From contig NW_006920432.1 in the NCBI RefSeq assembly GCF_000344685.1, positions 87,841 to 120,127 on the forward strand: a stretch of DNA of 32,287 nucleotides. The letters run 5' to 3'. How positions within the stretch are numbered: position 1 is the first letter of the stretch; each line of letters opens with the position of its first letter. The notes under the pieces were generated by a model. It did no database searches. It saw only the letters and a list, made by a program, of their open reading frames with translations, and was not told the DNA's origin. Made by a program: the position numbers and the translations under genes. This DNA comes from Gloeophyllum trabeum ATCC 11539 (taxonomy: Eukaryota > Basidiomycota > Agaricomycetes > Gloeophyllales > Gloeophyllaceae). Shown piece after piece: positions 1-8,964 of this stretch.

Positions 1-208
1 GTGGTTGGGGAGCAGGGGTGTTAACGGTGAACTGGGCGTTGGAGAGCGCTTGCTGGAAGATGTGTTGGATGTCCTGTATAGTAGCAGCCGTGTTCTGAGC
101 CTGGGTAAGCCGGTGGTCGATATCCACAAAAATGTTCCGGAGGGCGTTATACGCCTCGGGACTCAAAGTATTCGCAAGGGCAGCAAGGGCGTCTTGTGCC
201 TGCTCCAT
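1..208 (-). CDS. Hypothetical protein, 5' end only (runs off the left edge)
   Basis: An open frame on the minus strand begins with an ATG whose complement is at 206-208 and stays open to base 1, giving about 69 residues before the window ends. The start reads MEQAQDALAALANTLSPEAY. The segment is rich in Ala, Gln and Asn and looks largely helical (repeated A/L/Q spacing); it has no signal peptide or membrane segment. I do not recognise a family. The product, length and any introns further left cannot be judged. A tandem repeat with a 20-bp palindrome lies about 165-235 bases upstream of the start and could be part of its control region. The frame is supported by its openness and by the first ATG being well placed, not by similarity, so it could also be a chance frame. 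Confidence 0.45.
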   Translation of the reverse strand, partial: MEQAQDALAALANTLSPEAYNALRNIFVDIDHRLTQAQNTAATIQDIQHIFQQALSNAQFTVNTPAPQP

Positions 209-370
209 AATAACGGGGGTAGCTTAGTACGTGCAGGATATGTCGGCCGACGATACGTACTGTCTGAGTTACCCGATATGGAAGGTGTAGTATTCGAGCG
301 GCGTCGAGGAACGGCGACGAAGTAAAGCGGTGTCGACAAGAGTTCGAAGCTAGCTGAGAGACCTGTCTCC

Positions 371-444
371 AGTGTGAGCACTAGTAAACCCACACTTTTG
401 CAAAAGTGTGAGCACTAGTAAACCCACACTTTTGCAAAAGTGTG
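371..444. repeat. 34-bp perfect tandem repeat with embedded 20-bp palindrome
   Basis: Two identical 34-bp units occupy 371-404 and 405-438, followed by the first six bases of a third unit (439-444). Each repeat junction contains the perfect palindrome CACACTTTTGCAAAAGTGTG, at 391-410 and 425-444. The spacing of 34 bp puts the two palindromes about three helical turns apart. The array lies upstream of the minus-strand partial gene at 1-208. The repeat and palindrome are directly visible. A role as an operator for a dimeric regulator is inference. Confidence 0.9.
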
Positions 445-1509
445 ATTACACCCACGTCTTCGGGCTGAAAACCGGTCAGACTTAGACGCGAGAGGAGAAT
501 TCTGGCGTATATTCGACGAAGTACAGCTAAATAAATACAGTAACTGAGACAATATGACGTAGACCTAAAGCGGAAGTAATCGACATAATGAAATCATATG
601 TTTCGGAAAATGTCTGTGGAATAACTAAGGAAGAGTGTTCAGGAAATAACATACGGCTAAACATACGAAATAGGAAATAGGCAAATGCGTGCAAACCGAT
701 GTATCCACATGGGCGAGGTCACGGCCGAGAGCGGCTAGATAACCACGTGCTCCTCCAGACGGCAGTCGGTTGGCTGCTCTGAGGTGAACGCGAGTGCCTC
801 CCCTCCGAGTCCTCCGCGGGGTATGCAGGACCTTCGATTGGCAAGGGGTCGGCACGGTGCCGCTGGCGCTCGACATGTTCCCCATTTCTGTATCAAGTAT
901 GTGTTCGTGTACATAACATCAAGGTACCGGAGGCCACAAAGCTACTATTTTGTCACACCGTCAGGCTTTCTACGTTCCTTTGTGTTGCTAGAAGTGAGTT
1001 ACTTCGACATCCGTGTTACTTCATCGTGCATAATGATGAGAGAGGTCAGAACCCAGGTGCATATCACGGCGACCTCCCTTTCGCAATTCAAGTGCATCCG
1101 GATATACAACCTGATGAACCCACGCCGGGACCCTGACTGTAGGTACGAGCACTGAAGGAAGTCAGTCCCAAATGTCTATTCATATACGGAGACTAGTACT
1201 ACGACTTACGATAATACCCAGTCAACAGGTGTACGATGTATCCCCCTCCAGCTGTCGCTCAATAGCATTGAGTATCATATGGAACAACTCGACACCGCGG
1301 ATCCGGCGGATGAGCAAGGTCACATACAGAGCGGACTGATAATGTACGTGTGAAGCATCAGGTGTGTCGAGGCACTGGGTCTTACCACAGTCCGTTATAC
1401 AAGAGATTCTCGTCAGTTTTCTTCTGATATCTCGCCGAGGGAACAGGGTCCGCACTCCAGTCATGGAGGGAGATGCATTCTATAAGTGACCTCCTGCACT
1501 TTTCCGCCC
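445..1509. other. Stretch without a supported gene
   Basis: No frame here has plausible protein composition or consistent splice sites. The frames at 625-885 (-) and 784-1155 (+) have irregular composition and no recognisable domain. A GC-rich patch lies around 770-880 in otherwise more AT-rich sequence. The one notable element is a minus-strand copy of CACGTGGTTATCT at 738-750, described separately. Confidence 0.5.
737..751 (-). promoter_or_regulatory. Third copy of CACGTG/GATA composite motif
   Basis: The complement of 737-751 reads AGCACGTGGTTATCT, identical over 15 bases to the element upstream of the acid phosphatase (4925-4939). The first 13 bases from CACGTG onward are also shared with the element upstream of Spo7. 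This copy lacks the second GATA half. No gene is supported immediately beside it. Confidence 0.5.
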
Positions 1510-1516
1510 TATAAAA
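1510..1516 (+). promoter_or_regulatory. TATA box of the CVNH gene
   Basis: The sequence TATAAAA lies 60 bases before the chosen ATG at 1576, a normal distance for a fungal gene with a short leader. It is one of the cleanest TATA boxes in the window. Confidence 0.6.
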
Positions 1517-1575
1517 CGCTCTCCATACAATCCACATAGCTCAGACCTTCGAGGTGGATGACTCCCAGTTGTACA

Positions 1576-2057
1576 ATGCAGTTGTCATTGACCCTTGCGA
1601 CCTCCGTTCTCGCCCTCCTCAACATCGCCAGTGCCAATTATGCTGACACTTGCCCTGGCTATGCTTATATCTCTGGAACCACCTTTTACACCCAATGCTA
1701 CAACGATGCTGGACAGCTGGTCGATGCCTCCATCGACCTGAACAACTGTGTCGCGAACTACAACGGCCAACTTGCTTGCGTACATGGAAAGTAAGTCCCT
1801 TCTGACATATTAGCCACCGTGATCAGCTCACACGCCCCTGCAGTGGCGGCTACAGCGCCTCCTGCAGCGGATGCGAGATAGTTCAACAACCCGAATATAT
1901 CGAATGCGGGTGCGCTAATGAGGACGGCGGTTACACTGATTCGATCGGAGACCTAGGTGAGCATAAGTGCCTCGCTCGTCTGCGAGTACTGAAGCCAAGT
2001 GATGTCGTTCGGTTAGGTACCTGCATTGACAACCAGAACGGGGTGTTGGCATGCTAA
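1576..2057 (+). CDS. Secreted cyanovirin-N homology (CVNH) domain protein
   Basis: Three exons (1576-1790, 1844-1956, 2017-2057) join in phase to give 122 residues ending in TAA. The first ~20 residues (MQLSLTLATSVLALLNIASA) look like a secretion signal. The mature part is about 100 residues, the size of a single CVNH domain. It shows the two internal half-repeats typical of that fold: IDLNNCVANYNGQLACV near residues 56-72 and the similar CIDNQNGVLAC at the C-terminus. It has many cysteines, including SASCSGCE and the ECGC pair, suggesting disulfides. Known CVNH proteins bind mannose-rich glycans; the ligand here is unknown. An in-frame ATG at 1558 exists, but it would put polar residues before the signal peptide, so 1576 is preferred. 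A TATA box precedes the gene. Confidence 0.8.
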
Positions 2058-2190
2058 GTGATGGGCCATATCTTTGAGTAAATGTACTACTAGGGGTTTT
2101 GTGTATTTCTAAGTGTAAAGGTGCTTGAAACCAGAGGTTGCCCGCTTATGATGCTCTCCTGGGGATCGGGGGATGAGATCAAGGCATATT

Positions 2191-2202
2191 GGGGGGGGGG
2201 GG
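2191..2202 (+). repeat. Poly-G tract (12 G)
   Basis: A run of twelve G lies in the gap between the CVNH gene and the convergent acid phosphatase gene, about 60 bases beyond the phosphatase stop. It is a likely site of length variation or sequencing error, but it touches no coding exon. Confidence 0.85.
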
Positions 2203-2259
2203 CATTGAATTATATTAATGTCCGGGATCGAAACTACAGCCCACATAAATTGAGACCAA

Positions 2260-4859
2260 TCACCCGACCACCTCCCCTCTCCTCGGCGGCTCCCCCGTGG
2301 TCGTATTCCAAGCCGGGCCCGCGGGTACCTCCCACGTGCCATGGCACCCCCATTCCCAGTCCGTCTGCCCAATGATCTCCTTCTGCGCGGCGACGAACGC
2401 GTCGACGGGGCACATCCCGTCCTTGTCTGCCGGGCAGCCGCGGATACCTGTGAGCGGGACGACGCCATCGTTGATGATGACGCGGATCTGCGGGCCGGGC
2501 GTGGACGCGCACGAGAGGACTAGCCGTGGGTGGGATCAGCTATTGTATTAGAGAGAGAGAGGGACGTACGCTGGAACTGGACGTTCGTTGCGAACGGCGC
2601 GAGCTGGGACACTCTGAAGCTTCTATTGGGCGGGATATGATCAGCAGGGAGGGGCCCGTCCCGCGCAAAGCTCGTCAAATTCAGCGCGGTGATCACTACC
2701 CGACCCCCGCATCAGCCTCCCTTGCTCTACATCTCTCAACCACAGCACTCACCGTTGAGCACGACGACCTCGTGCGTTGCGTCGACGTACAGGCTCTGGC
2801 CGAGCGGGAACATGAGCGGGTCGTCGTCGAGCGTCGCGTTGGTGGACGAGTTGTGCGTGGGGATGGGCGTGTGCGTGAGCCGCGCGACGAGCTCCTGGAC
2901 GTACCCGATCCCCTGGACCTTTGCGACGGGCGAGCCGAAGGCCGAGTCGTACCTGCGGTAGTGTAAGGGTGGGAGGAAAAGAACAGAATGAGGAAGGTCA
3001 CCAGAAATACAGATCCATGCTGCACGGAAATGCGGTTAGACATGGTTGACGAGGAGAGGTGCAAATGCGAGGGACGCACGCGTAGTTGAAGCCCTCCCAC
3101 TCCTCCTCCGTGAACAGCTCGCAGAACTTGGAGTACCCAATCGCGACTGTCTACTCGCACAAACCCCGTCAGCGTCCCCCGCCCGCCCCAGAAGCCAAGC
3201 ACGCGCACCTCGTATGCGCACATCTGCTGCAGCGTGTACACGTCCTCGACCGTCAGCTGGTACCCCTTCAGCTGCGGCTGGAGGCGCGCGAGCGCGTCGG
3301 ACAGGTATATGCCCGCCCACTCGCGCACGTACGGGATGGCGCGGTCGGATTTGGCGGCGATGCGCGCGTTCGGGCAGCTGCGGTCGGAGTCAGTGACGGA
3401 TGCTGGATCTCGGAGGAAGAGCGGGACTCACGTCTTGTACGGCGCGAGGGTGTTGTTGAACTATAATTTGCGGGAAAGGAATCAGCGGGGGCCCGAGGTG
3501 AGGATGGGGCGACAGGGAAGGAGGCCCACGTACACCGTCGGCCTCGATGGTGATGCTCTGCTGGTACTGCCCCTCGAACGGGTACCCGAAGAAGCCGACG
3601 GCGAAGTTGAGCGCGCTCGCGAGCATGCGGTCCCTGTGCGTGACGCGCTCAGTGTCCCCTGCCAGAGGGCAAAGACAGAACGGCGTACTGGGACTCGGTG
3701 CGGAAGACGGGGATGGCGTTGGCCGCGGTGAAGTTCTGGATGTGGGTGCGAAGGTGTTAGACAGGGATGTAGATGAGAGGGCAGGAGATGGACCTCGAGG
3801 AGGAAGCCGTACTTGAGGCGGAGGGAGACTCCGAGGTCGACTGTGATGCGCAAATGAGTGTAAAGTGAAGGGGGTGTGTGTGATAGGGTACATACAGAGC
3901 TGCTGGCGGCCGAATGGTGTCAGGACTGGTTGGGCGAGTGAGTATCTGAGACACTAGACACGTATGCGGGAAGATACCTTCTTCCCCGAGTTTGTACGTC
4001 CTACATGCATGTCAGGAACAAAGTCAAAGTGAATACACATGAGACTCTCACCACTCGTTCATGAACTCGAGATCGCCCGTGCCGTTCCAGCCGGCGGCAG
4101 CCTCGTGCAGACGGCCAGAGAAATTCGCGGGCCCACCATACGAAGCTGCAGAAACTGAGCAGCGTGCAATGCAAGAAAAGGCCGAACAAACGCACCGAAG
4201 GAAGTCGGGTAGCGCGCCCCGTGCCTGTGGAGGAAATGCAGCCCCGTCACACGACACGTCTCCGGCGGCTCGGGGCCTGCATCCACGCCAAACGCGCCGC
4301 GGCCCACGCTATACCACGGCGACAAGTTCCCCCACAGCTTGAACAGATCGAAGCGCTCGGCCGACGTGCCATTGCGCAGCTTCGTGGGCGAGGGCGCGAC
4401 GAGCTGCGGCGCGCCCGTGTGGACGGGGTAGGACGGGGCGGTGGCGACGAGCGCGGGCTCGGCGCCGGTGGGGGTGATGCCGGCGAACCCGACGCTGGTG
4501 GGGAAGAGCGAGGGCGCGGCGTTGGAGGGCGAGGCGGGCGGGAAGCGGTGCACCTGCGTCGAGCCCGCGTACGGCGGGGCGAGGACGTGTGCGTCGGTGG
4601 GGTACGCGGAGGGGGCAGGAGACGAGCGCGAGAAGCAGCCGGACGCGCAGAAGAGGAGCTGCGCGGCGAGGCAGGCGAGGGCGCCGGCGACGAAGGCGAG
4701 GGCGGGGTAGGCGTACGCAGACTTGGGCCGCTGGCGCGGGGCGGGCGGGGGCGGGATGTCGGGGCCGGGGCCGGGGCCGGGGAGGAGGGCTTGCTGCTCG
4801 GGGTCGGCGTGCGAGTCGGGGTGGGCGGCGTACTGCTTGTACTCGTCCGGCGGCGCCAT
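2260..4859 (-). CDS. Membrane-anchored histidine acid phosphatase (phytase/MINPP-like)
   Basis: Thirteen exons (4196-4859, 4052-4145, 3978-4000, 3896-3925, 3794-3840, 3689-3735, 3534-3633, 3432-3460, 3209-3377, 3080-3150, 2753-2952, 2570-2695, 2260-2519) give 619 residues. The N-terminus is cytosolic, Pro-rich and without a signal. A hydrophobic segment at about 49-72 suggests a type II anchor, followed by a linker and the catalytic domain. The family signature RHGARYPTS starts at R212, with H213 the expected phospho-accepting nucleophile. VLTPFGRQQL and FRTESQDRM are typical core motifs. DATHE places the proton-donor position at H485-E486, a HE rather than HD motif. Members hydrolyse phosphomonoesters, some of them phytate; substrate here is unproven. 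NFT and NNT sites suggest glycosylation outside the cytosol. Several exons are under 50 bases. The gene lies head-to-tail with Spo7 and has a CACGTG/GATA motif 68 bases upstream. Confidence 0.9.
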
Positions 4860-4926
4860 CGGTGGTGTTGACTCTGTTGAGGACGACGAGCGGCGAGGAC
4901 GTAAACGACTCGGGGCGCGTGGGAAG

Positions 4927-4943
4927 CACGTGGTTATCTTATC
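4927..4943 (-). promoter_or_regulatory. CACGTG/GATA composite motif upstream of acid phosphatase
   Basis: The plus strand reads CACGTGGTTATCTTATC; in gene orientation this is GATAAGATAACCACGTG, two GATA boxes next to a palindromic E-box. It lies 68-84 bases before the phosphatase ATG. An identical 17-mer lies upstream of Spo7. In fungi CACGTG is bound by bHLH factors, including the phosphate regulator Pho4/NUC-1 class, and GATA boxes by GATA zinc-finger factors. A phosphate link would suit a phosphatase but is inference. Confidence 0.6.
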
Positions 4944-5127
4944 TCGACGGATGGTTGTCTACGCGTACTGTACGACGCAAAGGTGAATGCGTCTTGCCAT
5001 TGCGATACAACGGCTTGCCAGTGAGCCGTGGTACGCTGACCGCGCCGGAAACTCGCAGTACACTTATGTGCTCACAGCGGGCGCGCGCAGGTGAAAGATG
5101 CAGATCCCCAAAATATATATTGCAACA

Positions 5128-6158
5128 TCACCCAGCCCTGCCCTTCTCCGGGGTGCTAACCCTCCCACCGGGCGCCGCCCTCCCCGACGCAGGCGCCTTG
5201 CCCTTGTCCTCCTCTACCCTTGCCCTCCCCGCGCCGACGCGCGTGGCCAGCCACCCCGCCCACGTCCTCTCCCACGCGGCGCGCTCGCGCTCGCCGCGCC
5301 TGCGCTCAAAGGCGTTGCGGTAGCGCTCGTAGCCCTCGCGGAAGTGGCGGTCGACGCGGCTGCTGAAGATGAGCTCGCCGCGCGGGTTGGAGGAGGGCGG
5401 GATGGACGGGATGGCCGGGTTGAGCGAGGGCGAGCGTTTCGCAGTCGACGGCGACGGCGACGGCGACGGCGAGCGGCTGCGCGCGGAGCGGGGCTGTGGT
5501 GGACGAGGCGGGGAGGACGAGCGCGGGAGCAGCCGCGAGAGGAGGGAGTACAAGGGCAGCGTGGCGCGCAGGGGCGGCTGGCGGACGTTGAGGTACATGT
5601 TGAACGAGCGCAGGGCCTTGTTGGCGTGCGGGACGTAGCTGCGTGGGGGTCAGACGCGGGGAAGGAGGGGCGGTCGGGGCGCGCTCACCGGTTGGCATAG
5701 CCGATCTTCTCCGAGTAGGTGCCGCTGGCGAAGAAGAGGACGAGGGTGGTGACGGCTACGAAGAGCAGCCCGGAGGCGAAGAACGGGTGGATGCGGACGG
5801 CGGCGGCGTCGCGGTAGACATCGGGCAGCGTCGCGCGCAATGCGTATCGATACGGGACTGAGAGATAGTCGGTCTGCAGCAGCACCTCGCAGAGCAGAAA
5901 CGCGATGATGGCGAGCAGCTGCGCGAGGAAGACTGGGCGGGCTCGCTCTTAGCAGCGTCAGGAGGATGTCCGGCAGAGAAGCGACGCACGCTGGTAGCGG
6001 GACTTGCGGCGGTTCAGGATGAGCGCGTTCGTCTTGAGCCGCTCTTCGAACAGGAGCAGGTCGCGGAACGTCGCGGCGTCGGCGGGCGGCGCGAACGACT
6101 GTCTGGCGGGCGAGCGCGGCGGTCGTGGTGCCATCGACGGCGGCGTCGGGCAACGCAT
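5128..6158 (-). CDS. SPO7: Spo7-like regulatory subunit of the Nem1-Spo7 lipin phosphatase
   Basis: Three exons (5990-6158, 5689-5932, 5128-5638) give 307 residues. The conserved start FRDLLLFEERLKTNALILN, followed by RRKSRYQ, is the hallmark of Spo7. Two membrane segments follow, at about 57-75 (LFLAQLLAIIAFLLCEVLL) and 107-126 (FFASGLLFVAVTTLVLFFAS), then GTYSEKIGYANRYVPHANKA. Spo7 binds Nem1 in the ER and nuclear envelope; the complex dephosphorylates the lipin Pah1 and controls phospholipid versus triacylglycerol synthesis. The C-terminal half is Ser/Pro/Arg-rich with an SPSPSPSPS tract and a charged helical segment, longer than in yeast. Residues 1-8 may be dispensable, since a second ATG lies at 6134. 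The gene is divergent from P450 A with only 149 bases between the starts. Confidence 0.88.
5447..5470. repeat. GACGGC hexamer repeat, four units
   Basis: Four perfect GACGGC units lie inside the last exon of the Spo7 gene. On the coding strand they encode the alternating Ser-Pro tract. Length change in multiples of six would keep the frame. Confidence 0.85.
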
Positions 6159-6186
6159 GGGCCTGCTGTCGCTGAGGTAACCCTCC

Positions 6187-6203
6187 CACGTGGTTATCTT
6201 ATC
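6187..6203 (-). promoter_or_regulatory. CACGTG/GATA composite motif in Spo7-P450 divergent promoter
   Basis: CACGTGGTTATCTTATC is repeated here exactly as at 4927-4943. It lies 29 bases before the first Spo7 ATG, or 53 before the second, and 105 bases before the P450 A start on the other strand. It could therefore serve one or both genes. It keeps the same orientation relative to Spo7 as the other copy has to the phosphatase. Confidence 0.6.
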
Positions 6204-6307
6204 GCAGCGTTGTTTGTCACGCTTGAAGCGTCCTGCGCTGCTACGTCCCTCCGTCGTGTCCTATATCTGGCCGTCGCAGCACACAACCAACCCACACACC
6301 GCCCACG

Positions 6308-8577
6308 ATGCCCCCGACGCTGCTCCTCCCCGCCGCCGCCGCCGCCGCCGCCGTTTCTCTAGCAGTCTACATCCTCGGCCGCTTCGTCAGATCGTACTTT
6401 TCCCCCGCCCGCGACATCCCCGGCCCGCCCAACCCGAGCCTGCTATGGGGCCACCTCCGGGAAATCGTCAAGGCTGAAAACTCGGTCCTGCACGAGCAGT
6501 GGCTGGAGGAATATGGCCCTGTTGTTAGGTATACGGGCATGTTCAACGTGAGCGGAGAGTATGCCGTGCCAGGCTGAATGCTAACGCGAGCATAGGATAA
6601 CCGGATCGTCACCATGGACCCGAGAGCGCTCCACCACGTCCTCAACGACCCCGCCTACGAAAAGCCGTCGCAGGCCCAGCGGAACCTTGCCGCTATTGTC
6701 GGAGAGGGTGCGTGCCGTTCTTTCTCGTCTGCGCGCACTCTTACCGGCGTCCTGCGCAGGTCTTCTCGTAGTCGAGGGTCAGTCCGCTCCATCTCTTCCG
6801 TTGTACTAGCCCTGACCCTGCCTAATAAAGGCGAGGAGCACAGAAAGCAGGCATGTGACTCTTCCCTCTCGTCTCAGCACCCTAACACTTTCATCCTGCA
6901 GAGACGCGTCATGGTCAGTTAGCCTCCCTTGCCGCTCCACATCTCCCCTCAACCCCCTTAGAACCCCGCCTTCGGGCCCACCCAAATCCGCGAAATGACC
7001 GACATCTTTGTCGAAAAGTCTCTCCAGGTCAGTCACGTCTCACCGCTCACCCAACTAGGGTCCCATCCTCCCACCAGCTCCGCGACATCTGGATGTCCGA
7101 AATCTCGAAATCCTCCGACTCCGAGCAAGCCAAAGTCGACGCCGTCTCCTGGCTCAGCAAGCTCACCCTCGACGTCATCGGGCTCGCCGGTGCGTCCCCC
7201 CTTCCCCCTTCGTTCCCCTCTCAGATCCCGACTCCGGACGCAGGCTTCAACTACCGCTTCGACGCGCTCAACCCCGCCGGCGCCCCGAACGAGCTCAACC
7301 AGGCCTTCTCCGTCATCTTCCAGGCCGGCACCGAGTTCAGCTTTTTCAACGTCGTCCAGGGCTTTCTGCAGGGGTACTTTCCCGTCCTGCAGCACCTCGT
7401 GCGTTCCCCCGTCCCTGCCAGCTGCTGTATGCTCACCCTTCCCCCCAGCCGACCGCGCGCAACCGCCGCACCGCGCACGCAAAGGCCGCCATGACGCGCA
7501 TCGGGCGGCAGCTCCTCGCGGAGAAAAAGGCCGCCGTCCTCGCGGAGATACGAGGAGAGAAGGGCAAGGTGGGCAGGGACAGCGTGCAGGGGCGCGACCT
7601 CCTCTCCCTCCTCGTGCGCGCGAACATGGCGACGGACCTCCCCGAGTCGCAGCGCATGCGCGACGAGGACGTGCTCGCGCGTGAGTGCCTTTTCCCGCCG
7701 TGTGGTGCAAAGGCGACATACACTGATGCGCGGGCGGCAGAGGTCCCGACGTTCCTCGTCGCCGGCCACGAGACCACGAGCACCTCCACCACCTGGTGCC
7801 TCTACGCGCTCGCGCTCGCGCCCGCCGTCCAGGCGAGGCTCCGCGCGGAGCTCCTCGGCGTGCCCACCGACGCGCCGAGCATGGACGACCTCATGGCGCT
7901 GCCCTACCTCGACGCGGTGTGCCGCGAGACCCTCAGGGTGCACGCGCCCGTGCCGAGCACGGTGCGCGTCGCGACGAGGGAGGACGTGATACCCACGGCG
8001 GGGCGGTGGGTGGACCGCAGGGGCGTGGAGAGGGAGGGGATCAGGTGAGTGTTTGTCAGGGCGGGGGCGAGGGAGGGCTGACGGGGTGCTGTAGGGTCGC
8101 CAAGGGCGACGTCGTGTTCGTGCCCATCCTCGCGCTCAACCGCGCCAGGTCCATATGGGGCGACGACGCGCACGAGTTCAGGTGCGCGTGATACTCGTGA
8201 GCGCTCACTCCCCAGAGCTGAATTGGTAGTCAAGGCCGGAGCGCTGGGAGCGCCTCCCCGAGCAGGCGGGCAAGGTCCCCGGCGTGTGGGGCAACCTGCT
8301 CACCTTCCTCGGCGGCGCGCACGCGTGCATCGGGTACCGCTTCTCCGTCGTCGAGTGCGTCCTCCCCTTCCGCGTGTGCCCTCGCACAATCATCATAACT
8401 GCCCCACACAGGATGAAGGCGATCCTGTTCACGCTCGTGCGCGCGTTCGAGTTCGAGCTCGCGGTGCCGAAGGAGAAGATCGTGAAGCGCTCGGTGATCG
8501 TCACGCGCCCCGTCGACACGTCCGACGGCGAGGGGAAGAATCGGCTCCCGCTCATTGTGAGGCCGTACAGGCGGTAG
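6308..8577 (+). CDS. Cytochrome P450 monooxygenase (paralogue A)
   Basis: Thirteen exons (6308-6547, 6596-6707, 6760-6777, 6831-6850, 6902-6913, 6962-7027, 7078-7189, 7244-7398, 7449-7680, 7741-8044, 8095-8181, 8235-8354, 8412-8577) give 547 residues. The N-terminus is a poly-Ala hydrophobic ER anchor, followed by the proline hinge DIPGPPNP. The I-helix oxygen motif AGHETT is at 330-335, the ExxR motif ETLR at 385-388, and the heme-binding [13 protein letters not shown] carries the axial Cys484. All catalytic motifs are present, so it should be a working class II P450 using a separate reductase. Substrate is unknown and I cannot assign a CYP family safely. Exons 3, 4 and 5 are only 18, 20 and 12 bases. 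The intron after exon 4 starts with GC (CAG/GCATGT), a GC-AG intron. It has a close paralogue at 12320-14677. Confidence 0.93.
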
Positions 8578-8964
8578 GGGTCTGTGTCTGGATGCATGGG
8601 CAGGGAATTGTGGGAGGGTAACTTTGGTTTATCTTATTTCACCCATTGATCGTATCGGGTGGAATGCTTATGTGGAGATGAAAGACAAGGGACTTGGATA
8701 GCACTCTGAGGTTGTACGCCTGGGTCGTAGTACTGTACGAATATCAAGTTCGATACCTGACTCTAGGCTGGGCAAGTGCGGCCTTTAGAGAGCTAGATGT
8801 CAGCTGCGGGGAAACACCGGGGAAACCAAGGAGTGCGGGTCCCACGGCGACGAGCGCCTCGTGGCCTGAGCACCTTGTCCTCGTACTGCGTTGCGATTGC
8901 AAGCTTTGTTTCATTTCCGCCTTGATTATCTGCGCAGCTATACTCTTATAGCTCTGCTGCTAGC
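8578..8964 (+). other. Gap between P450 A and the 406-aa membrane gene
   Basis: I see no gene here; a frame at 8694-8951 has no coding character. It should hold the P450 A 3' UTR and the next promoter. A small inverted repeat (AGCTAT at 8936-8941, ATAGCT at 8948-8953) sits 12 bases before the next ATG. Confidence 0.5.

Noticed and set aside
4164..5323. Long plus-strand frames over the phosphatase first exon (up to 244 residues)
   Set aside because: They are Arg/Gly/Ala low-complexity shadows of a GC-rich coding exon on the other strand.
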